NCBI GenBank assembly: GCA_947177015.1
Contig: CAMWSV010000004.1
Coordinates: 1 to 32,019 of the forward strand
DNA length: 32,019 nt
Direction: 5' to 3'
From: an uncultured Porphyromonadaceae bacterium
GTDB lineage: Bacteria; Bacteroidota; Bacteroidia; Bacteroidales; Muribaculaceae
Made by a program: the position numbers and the translations under genes. The notes under the pieces are model-generated. The model made no database searches. It was not told where the DNA came from and worked only from the letters and a program-made list of their open reading frames with translations. Shown piece by piece: positions 25,674-32,019 of the stretch (within the stretch, counting starts at the first letter, position 1; every line of letters begins with the position of its first letter).

Positions 25674-28673
25674 ATGAACGACTTTATGAAAAGTATCCTC
25701 GCCGGCGCGTTGGGTCTTACGGCTCTGACGTCAACGGCGGCAACTTTCGTAGGGGATCGCACCGACTTCCGCGACGAGACTATCTACTTCGCGATGACTA
25801 CGCGCTTCTACGACGGCGATCCCGCCAACAATGTGTATTGCTGGGATGGCGTAAATAACATCAACGACCCTGAATGGCGTGGCGATTTCCGTGGCCTGAT
25901 CGACAAACTTGACTATATCAAGGCTCTCGGCTTCACAGCCGTGTGGATTACTCCGATTGTGGAGAATGGTTCGGGTCTCGATTATCATGGTTATCACGCG
26001 ATGGACTTCTCTAAAATCGATCATCGCTATGTATCGAAAGATGCTGATGCGGTGGGTGCCGATGTGGCTTTTCAGGAGTTGATCGATGAGGTGCATAAGC
26101 GCGGCATGAAACTGATTCTCGACATCGTGCTGCAGCATACCGGCAACTTCGGTGAGGATACTCTCTGCAAGATGTTTAAAAAAGACTACACCAAGGATCT
26201 TGCCGACATCAACGCCTCGATGGTGGTGGTGCCCCAGTCGGAAGGTGGTCAGTTGCCCTCCAACTATCCCTCCATGAAACCTGCCGACCAGTATGGCACA
26301 CGCCTGGCGATGATGAAAAATTCAGACTTTACCAACCGCGACAAACACAACTATTGGCATCATAAGGCATGGTTTGACTGGGATGATCCGTCACGCTGGT
26401 GGGGTCAGATCGCCGGCGACTGCGTCGATCTCAATACGGAGCATCCAGCGGTGACGAATTATCTCGTGGATTGCTACTCGCGCTTCATCAAGATGGGTGT
26501 AGACGGATTCCGAATCGATACTGCCGGCCATATTCCGCGTCTTTCGTTCAATAAGATGTTCCTTCCGCAGTTTATGGCTGCCGCCGAGTCTGCCGAGGCC
26601 AAGGCGAAGCGTGGCAATACCCCCTTCTTTATGTATGGTGAGGTGTGTGCCCGCTCTATGGAGGTGATTTACCGCGGAGATAACTATAACTGCTCACCAT
26701 GCTACTATACGTGGAAAGAGAGCAAGGATTATGCCTGGGATATGGACCCCAAATCATGGGATTCCGTGGTGGCAATCCCCACTAAGGATGAGCAATCGCA
26801 GGATTACTTCACCGTTTCGGGACACACCAACTGGGATTCAGTGTTGAAATCGGCTGCGGATGATAAGGGGCACAGCGCTTCGATTCTGCGCCATAGCACC
26901 AATCATAAACTCAATGGCAACGAATATCACACTCCCGATTACTCGGCTCATTCGGGCCTTAATGTGATTGACTTCGCCATGCACTGGAACTTTAATTCGG
27001 CTCAGGGGGCATACGGTGTTCACTCACAGGATGACCTCTATAACGATGCCACCTATAATGTGGTATATGTGGACTCTCACGACTATGCACCGGATAGCAA
27101 CTACCGCTTTATGGGTTCGCAGGAGACGTGGGCGGAAAATCTCTCGCTGATGTTTACATTCCGCGGTATCCCCTGTATTTATTATGGTTCGGAAGTAGAG
27201 TTTCAGAAGGGTAAGGATATCGATAAGGGTGCTATACTCGCGCTTAAGGATACAGGCCGCGCATACTTCGGAGGTTATATTGAAGGTGATGTGAAGGTGA
27301 GTGACTTTGCTGAATATACCGGCACCACAGGCAATATGGCTTCAACACTGTCGTACCCGCTGGCCAAGCATATTCAGCGCCTCAATAAGATCCGCGCCGC
27401 AGTGCCGGCTCTCCGTAAGGGTCAGTACAGCACTGATGGGTGCTCGGGTAAGATGGCGTTTAAGCGCCGCTATACGGATTCCAAAACCGACTCATACGTT
27501 CTGGTCACTATCTCTGGTGATGCAACCTTCACCGGTGTGCTCAACGGCACATATGTGGATGCAATCACGGGCGATGTGCAGAATGTGACTGATGGCAAAC
27601 TCACTGCCAAGTGTTCGGGCAAGGGCAATCTCCGTGTGTATGTGCTCAATACCCAGAAGACAAAGTCACCGGGCAAGGTAGGTGTCGATGGCAAATATCT
27701 CCATGGGGGTACTCCCGTTAATGAATCCTGGGTGGCATGGCCCGATGAGACGATGCCCGAAGAGACATTGACCCAAAAGCCCAACTCTGTGACTCCGACT
27801 CCCGGCGGTAATCGTGTAGAACCTGCGGAGGTGATCAAACCCGCTATGGCTGAAGGTGAGCAGGCTGTATTCTTCGAGCATGAGTCATGGAATCCTGTGA
27901 ATGCATGGATCTGGACTTCAAGCACCAATTATACAGGCGGCACATGGCCCGGTCAGGCAATGACGTATCTCGGCAATAACGTATATAAATGGACTTATAC
28001 CGGCAGCGGCAAGATTGCCGACGGTGCGAAGGTGATCTTCTCAAATGCAGGTAATGATCAGGTCACTAAGGATGGTTTCCCCTTCGTAAACGGAGGTTAT
28101 TACACCGCTGCCGGGCTGAAGACCACTATTGAGGGGGCCGGTGAAATTGAGGACGATCCGGTTGTTCCCGGCAAGGAGACTACTTACACTTACTATTACG
28201 ATGATTCAGAGACAAACTGGGGCAGTGTGAACGCTTACTTCTGGGATCGCGATAACACTGATGCCACCAAGATGCTTGGCGCATGGCCCGGTAAGACAAT
28301 GACCAAGCAGAATGACGGTCTCTTCGCAGTGTCGTTCACATCGGATATTAATTTCGGTAATCCGATGATCATTTTCAACCATAACGGCGAACAGACTGCC
28401 GATCTTGAGGCTGTGAACTATGGAATCTACACCCGCTCAGGATTCAAGCAACAGAGTTCTACAGGCGTTGATAACGTATCGGCAACAGGCGCATTGAAGG
28501 TTTACACGGTAAACCGTTCGCTCGTAATCGAGACACCCGCAGCAGGCAACATCACTATCGCCACTCTCGACGGACGCGGTAGAAACGTAATGCTCAACGA
28601 AGGTGTCAACGTCTTCGTGGATTACGCTCCCGGCTTCTACATCATCGCCGGACATAAAATTATCGTGAAGTAA
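25674..28673 (+). CDS. Secreted GH13 alpha-amylase with starch-binding-like modules and T9SS-like tail
   Basis: This 999-aa secreted enzyme should hydrolyse alpha-1,4-glucans. The signal peptide is about 1-22 (LGLTALTSTAA). The GH13 barrel has region I DIVLQH (150-155), nucleophile Asp282 in GVDGFRIDTAGH, acid/base Glu323 in YGEV and Asp470 in VDSHD, all intact. Two related C-terminal modules at about 731-830 and 835-930 share W-x-W or FWD cores with W-P-G and F-N/S-N-x-G segments and resemble CBM26-type starch-binding domains. Residues 932-999 look like a type IX secretion C-terminal signal, with LDGRGRNV and a final AGHKIIVK. No susC/susD genes adjoin it. ATG 25674 or 25686 are both possible starts. 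Confidence 0.92.
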   Translation: MNDFMKSILAGALGLTALTSTAATFVGDRTDFRDETIYFAMTTRFYDGDPANNVYCWDGVNNINDPEWRGDFRGLIDKLDYIKALGFTAVWITPIVENGSGLDYHGYHAMDFSKIDHRYVSKDADAVGADVAFQELIDEVHKRGMKLILDIVLQHTGNFGEDTLCKMFKKDYTKDLADINASMVVVPQSEGGQLPSNYPSMKPADQYGTRLAMMKNSDFTNRDKHNYWHHKAWFDWDDPSRWWGQIAGDCVDLNTEHPAVTNYLVDCYSRFIKMGVDGFRIDTAGHIPRLSFNKMFLPQFMAAAESAEAKAKRGNTPFFMYGEVCARSMEVIYRGDNYNCSPCYYTWKESKDYAWDMDPKSWDSVVAIPTKDEQSQDYFTVSGHTNWDSVLKSAADDKGHSASILRHSTNHKLNGNEYHTPDYSAHSGLNVIDFAMHWNFNSAQGAYGVHSQDDLYNDATYNVVYVDSHDYAPDSNYRFMGSQETWAENLSLMFTFRGIPCIYYGSEVEFQKGKDIDKGAILALKDTGRAYFGGYIEGDVKVSDFAEYTGTTGNMASTLSYPLAKHIQRLNKIRAAVPALRKGQYSTDGCSGKMAFKRRYTDSKTDSYVLVTISGDATFTGVLNGTYVDAITGDVQNVTDGKLTAKCSGKGNLRVYVLNTQKTKSPGKVGVDGKYLHGGTPVNESWVAWPDETMPEETLTQKPNSVTPTPGGNRVEPAEVIKPAMAEGEQAVFFEHESWNPVNAWIWTSSTNYTGGTWPGQAMTYLGNNVYKWTYTGSGKIADGAKVIFSNAGNDQVTKDGFPFVNGGYYTAAGLKTTIEGAGEIEDDPVVPGKETTYTYYYDDSETNWGSVNAYFWDRDNTDATKMLGAWPGKTMTKQNDGLFAVSFTSDINFGNPMIIFNHNGEQTADLEAVNYGIYTRSGFKQQSSTGVDNVSATGALKVYTVNRSLVIETPAAGNITIATLDGRGRNVMLNEGVNVFVDYAPGFYIIAGHKIIVK

Positions 28674-28792
28674 GCATACGGTCTCGTCTTGAATATAACT
28701 CTCACGGTTGCCTCTCTATCACCATACGCCTTTATGTAAGGGAATCCTCTACATCTGAAAGTAGAGATGCCTCTGTAAAATCAATACATCCG

Positions 28793-28830
28793 CGGCTGCC
28801 CCTCAAATCAGAGGAGCAGCCGTATTTTTT
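28793..28830 (+). terminator. Intrinsic terminator after the amylase gene
   Basis: CGGCTGC (28793-28799) pairs with GCAGCCG (28816-28822). After one C-A mismatch, CCTC pairs with GAGG around a 6-nt loop. TATTTTTT follows. It lies about 120 nt after the stop. A smaller CTCTAC/GTAGAG hairpin (28747-28766) precedes it. Confidence 0.9.
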
Positions 28831-28879
28831 ATACGGGATAATGGTGGCGTAAAATACGGGATAATGGTGGCGTAAAATA
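28831..28879. repeat. 23-bp perfect tandem duplication upstream of the exchanger gene
   Basis: A 23-bp unit beginning CGGGATAATGGTGGC is present twice in perfect tandem (28834-28856 and 28857-28879), with ATA from a partial further copy in front. It fills the space between the amylase terminator and the exchanger gene, where a promoter would be expected. No good TAnnTTTG box was found, so the repeats might carry activator sites or simply reflect a recent slippage event. Confidence 0.92.
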
Positions 28880-28940
28880 TGCTGTAATCCGGTGAACCTG
28901 CGGGGAAAGATGAGCGTTGAAATTGAAAAATTTAAATGCT

Positions 28941-30089
28941 ATGCTACACGATATATTCTTTTTGATTGTTGGATTGGTACTCCTCGTGGTGGGAGCGAAT
29001 TACGTCACGGATGGGGGAGTGTCGGTGGCGCGACGTTTTAATGTATCGAATCTTATCATAGGGCTTACGGTAGTGGCTCTCGGTAGCACGCTTCCGGATA
29101 TGGTGGTGTGTATTGAGTCTGCATTTCAGCATAAGCCGGCAATGGCTATCGGCGAGGTGATCGGATCCAATATTTTCGATCTGCTGCTGGTGGTGGGGGT
29201 GATGGTTCTGATACGCCCGATGAAGGTTGATAGGGTAATGCTTTATCAGGATCTGCCGATACTCCTCATTGCGTCCGTAGCGTTATGGGTAGCAGGGGAT
29301 ACGGTGCTTTTTGACGGATTGGATCATAACATCATAAACCGGTCGTCGGGGGTGATGCTTATCGTGGTATTCGTATTCTATATGTGGTTTATGATTCTTG
29401 CTTCGCGTAAGGAGAAGCAACTCGGAGCGCCGACGGTAGTCATAGATTCATCCGGCGGGCAGTCTGTAAAAGAGAAATCTACAGATTCAATGTCTGTCGC
29501 TGATCAGCAGGTTGCATCTGACGTATCTGCAAATGTTAAACCTGTAAAAGATATTACGCACTCCGGAGCAGTGGAATCTAATTCCGGGAAGGGGGAGATG
29601 AATGAGTTGAAAAGCAGGATTTCAGCGTTGCGTCAGCGCCAATGGTTTGCGTGGATAATGATTGTTGCCGGTCTCGGAGCGCTTGTGATAGGGGGTAATT
29701 GGGTGGTGGACGGAGCCGGCGGGCTGGCGTTGAAGATCGGAATGAGTCAGGGCATGGTGGCGCTCACGGTGGTGGCGATAGGGAATGCGCTGCCGGATCT
29801 GGTCACTTCCGTCACTGCCACTGTGAAGGGAGCCAGCGGCATAGCCTTGGGCAACATTGTGGGGTCGTGCATTATCAATGCTCTGCTCTCGATCGGACTC
29901 AGTGCGCTCGTACTGCCGCTGAAAGCCGATTCAATCGGATTTGTAGACTTCATCACACTCGTGGGCGCCTCCGCCGTGATATGGCTCGTGCCGCTACTTT
30001 CAAAAAGCAAGAGTATCAACCGGCCACTCGGCATCTTCCTCATTCTGTGCTACATCGCTTATATGATTTTCACGGTTATACGCGGTTGA
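28941..30089 (+). CDS. Na+/Ca2+ exchanger-family (CaCA) membrane protein
   Basis: From the ATG at 28941 (a TTG 24 nt upstream was rejected) this is a 382-aa inner-membrane cation exchanger of the CaCA superfamily, with about ten transmembrane segments and two inverted Na_Ca_ex halves. The alpha-repeats are GLTVVALGSTLPDM (41-54) with GEVIGSNIFD, and ALTVVAIGNALPDL (274-287) with GNIVGSCIIN. The residue normally Glu in G-T-S-x-P-E is Asp in both halves (Asp53, Asp286). A polar, low-complexity loop (about 155-232) joins the halves. Calcium/sodium exchange is the family role, but the double Glu-to-Asp change leaves the transported ion uncertain. Confidence 0.88.
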   Translation: MLHDIFFLIVGLVLLVVGANYVTDGGVSVARRFNVSNLIIGLTVVALGSTLPDMVVCIESAFQHKPAMAIGEVIGSNIFDLLLVVGVMVLIRPMKVDRVMLYQDLPILLIASVALWVAGDTVLFDGLDHNIINRSSGVMLIVVFVFYMWFMILASRKEKQLGAPTVVIDSSGGQSVKEKSTDSMSVADQQVASDVSANVKPVKDITHSGAVESNSGKGEMNELKSRISALRQRQWFAWIMIVAGLGALVIGGNWVVDGAGGLALKIGMSQGMVALTVVAIGNALPDLVTSVTATVKGASGIALGNIVGSCIINALLSIGLSALVLPLKADSIGFVDFITLVGASAVIWLVPLLSKSKSINRPLGIFLILCYIAYMIFTVIRG

Positions 30090-30244
30090 TATCTGTACCC
30101 TTTCCCCCGGTGGTAGGGCATTTCCGATTTTTTCAGTTACCGGCTGCGTACTTGAGAGTCCGCTTTATTCTTGAGAATGGATGCAATCAATGAAATACGG
30201 ATCATGCTTTATCGGTGCCTGATATGAAGGAGTGACGAGATGAA

Positions 30245-32019
30245 TCAGTAGGACAGTATTGCCCGCACAGCGTATGGGTATGATTTGTGGGAAGGATAAG
30301 TATAATTCAGCGGGGAGTATTCATGTGATAACGCTCGTGCCTCAAAATCACTCTCGTTGGAAGACCAGTAATAGGGATAGCCGCGCCAAGTGTCGTGGTA
30401 TTTTAACCAACCTATATGCTCCTTGTAGGGGACATCTTCAGCCAACTTCTCCTTTATTTCTTCATAGCGCTTCAAAAAAAGGTCTCTATATTGCCTAAGT
30501 TCGACAAGCATGCCGTTAGCCGGCAGGTACCAGCCGGACGTATTCTTAGGAGCCTGCAGAGGTTGCTGCCATGCGTAGGGATTCCGTGCATCCTGTTTTC
30601 CGCCGCTCGGCGTATTCTCATCACGGTTATTGAAGAGAATAGTTTTACTAATTTCCTTTTTAGTACTGGGGTCAGTGAATTTATATGTCCCGGTTGCAAG
30701 ATTGCCGTAATAGTATGCAGCATATACAGCGGGATAAAAATTTTTGTACCACCCGTTATCTTCGCAGGTTTGCAGAATCTTTTGAGTATTGTAATATCCG
30801 CTCCAATCTCCGGGATCTATAGTTACCCCCATACGAGTTCGTATATTTTCTTCCTCATACGGAAGGTAGGAATCATTCAATTCCCACTCAAACATGTCGT
30901 TAAGGTCATTATGAGCATCTGTCAGCGCCAAGACATAACCATGGCAACTACTCTCCTTTATTCCTGTTTCAGTGTAGTCAAAAACTGACCTGGAGTCGTC
31001 TCCATCGAAGTCATGTTGGTCGGTGCGTAACACCAGTCCTATGCAACGGTGGTTATCATTATCCAAATATTGGGTAGCCTCGTAAGGAAGTACAAAGCCG
31101 TGATTCTGGGAGTTTTTACAATAAAAATCACCGACAATCACCTGGTCAAAGGTATACACTTCCTTATCGATAGTCTCGTATTTGCAATAGAGTGTGCCGG
31201 TCTGTGAGGGTTGAATTTCGAATGAACCTTTGTACATCAAATCACGATAGTTGTAGAAATAAGTTATCTCACCCTCATATCCATCGGGGAGAATATAGCG
31301 GAAGGTGCCGTCAGCGGCCTGATAGGTCTTGAGAAGATTGTCATCCTTATCTTTAATGGTAGCCTCGTTGGGATTCTTAAAGGTGACTACCTCCCTGAGG
31401 TCTTCGACATCCGGGTAAGAATCATTCCAATTGATTAATGTTTCGTTACTGTAATCTATTGGCGGATTGTCATTCAAATGTTTGGGATCGATAGTAAGCA
31501 GTTTCCACCGGACAGTAATGTCGAGCGAAATACCGTTGCGCAGATGCTGCAGTTTGGCTTTTATATCTTTGAGAGGGCCATTGGACGACTCCCATGCCAT
31601 CACGTCAGAAAAGCTATATGCGGCTTTAGTCGTTTGGTCCTTTTGCTGCTTGAAGGCGTCCAAGGCCAAGAGTTCTTGAGCGCTCTTGATTTTCATCTCA
31701 GTCACTGATATATCGTAGGGGAAATAGACGATATAGGTTTGCATCAGGGTGTCGTAGTAGGGGGTATCTTTACCGAGGCCCGAATATGTCCATTCGGAGG
31801 TGCCATCGGTGTTCGCTTTTAAAAGATACTTGGCATTATTCACGATAAATTCGCCGTCTTTGTCGAGAATGATGACACCGACCGAGTCGCCCGGCTCAAA
31901 ATGTGTGGACATACCCTCATCTGACGCACGCGAGGCCGGGTCGCCTGACTTAACATTGTCGGCCACAGTGACGTTGAGCGAAATTATGTCTCCATCAACT
32001 TTACCTGCCTGTGTGGGAA
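30245..32019 (-). CDS. Fimbrillin-like surface protein with DUF1566/FISUMP-like C-terminus (partial)
   Basis: The reading frame is open to the right edge of the window, so the N-terminus, presumably with a lipoprotein signal, is missing; 590 residues are visible. A GTG at 31966 inside the frame is not a likely start. The visible N-terminal part (GDIISLNVTV..SRASDEGMSTHFEPGDSVGVIIL) matches the Bacteroidales fimbrillin/Mfa1-like pattern, in which a G-D-x-I/V-G-V strand opens the pilin-like domain. The C-terminal ~110 residues (GWYLPANGMLVELRQY, then YYWSSNES and SYPYAVRAIL) look like the DUF1566/FISUMP-like fold. It could be a fimbrial tip or anchor component, or another surface adhesin. Base composition appears more AT-rich than the neighbouring core genes. 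Confidence 0.72.
   Translation of the reverse strand, partial: PTQAGKVDGDIISLNVTVADNVKSGDPASRASDEGMSTHFEPGDSVGVIILDKDGEFIVNNAKYLLKANTDGTSEWTYSGLGKDTPYYDTLMQTYIVYFPYDISVTEMKIKSAQELLALDAFKQQKDQTTKAAYSFSDVMAWESSNGPLKDIKAKLQHLRNGISLDITVRWKLLTIDPKHLNDNPPIDYSNETLINWNDSYPDVEDLREVVTFKNPNEATIKDKDDNLLKTYQAADGTFRYILPDGYEGEITYFYNYRDLMYKGSFEIQPSQTGTLYCKYETIDKEVYTFDQVIVGDFYCKNSQNHGFVLPYEATQYLDNDNHRCIGLVLRTDQHDFDGDDSRSVFDYTETGIKESSCHGYVLALTDAHNDLNDMFEWELNDSYLPYEEENIRTRMGVTIDPGDWSGYYNTQKILQTCEDNGWYKNFYPAVYAAYYYGNLATGTYKFTDPSTKKEISKTILFNNRDENTPSGGKQDARNPYAWQQPLQAPKNTSGWYLPANGMLVELRQYRDLFLKRYEEIKEKLAEDVPYKEHIGWLKYHDTWRGYPYYWSSNESDFEARALSHEYSPLNYTYPSHKSYPYAVRAILSY

Noticed and set aside
28917-28940. Upstream TTG start for the exchanger gene
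   Set aside because: The ATG at 28941 directly begins the first hydrophobic helix, as in family members.

Overview
The window looks like a chromosomal core-plus-flank segment of a gut-type Bacteroidales bacterium, possibly Muribaculaceae; that family-level guess is soft. The evidence is as follows. RpoB and RpoC sequences are close to the Bacteroides type. Start codons sit in A-rich contexts without Shine-Dalgarno sequences. Promoters of the Bacteroidetes form (TTTG, about 20 nt, TAnnTTTG) recur. The accessory genes (Porin_10-type porin, DUF4301, fimbrillin-like protein, a secreted amylase with a T9SS-like tail) are typical of Bacteroidetes.

Region 1 (1-11.9 kb, + strand) is the classical secE-nusG-rplK-rplA-rplJ-rplL-rpoB-rpoC block: protein export, transcription elongation, the ribosomal stalk, and the two large RNA polymerase subunits. 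It carries a two-hairpin leader before rplK, a full intrinsic terminator and a ~520-nt gap between rplL and rpoB, a strong stem-loop between rpoB and rpoC, and a strong terminator after rpoC.

Region 2 (12.0-16.65 kb, + strand) holds two small lipoproteins in one unit (a BIG2-like one and a coiled-coil one), then an AMP-forming acyl-CoA synthetase and kbl (2-amino-3-ketobutyrate CoA ligase). Each unit is bounded by clear hairpins.

Region 3 (16.8-23.96 kb, - strand) holds a Porin_10-like outer membrane protein with its own promoter, and the order RSH (RelA/SpoT) -> coiled-coil lipoprotein -> DUF4301 protein. The RSH protein has lost its (p)ppGpp hydrolase motifs but keeps the synthetase. DUF4301 has nucleotidyltransferase-like motifs, and three repeated dyad elements sit just upstream of it.

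Region 4 (24.0-30.1 kb, + strand) starts with a divergent promoter region shared with relA. It then has a sodium:neurotransmitter-type symporter, a 999-residue secreted GH13 alpha-amylase with two starch-binding-like modules and a T9SS-like C-terminal domain, and a Na+/Ca2+ exchanger-family protein whose two signature motifs both carry Asp instead of Glu. Region 5 (30.2 kb to the right edge, - strand) is a fimbrillin-like surface protein with a DUF1566/FISUMP-like C-terminus, truncated by the window edge.

No tRNA, rRNA, insertion sequence, prophage or CRISPR array was seen. The most unusual signals are the hydrolase-dead RSH linked to a lipoprotein and DUF4301, the dyad iterons before DUF4301, the rpoB-rpoC stem-loop, and the double Glu-to-Asp exchanger.
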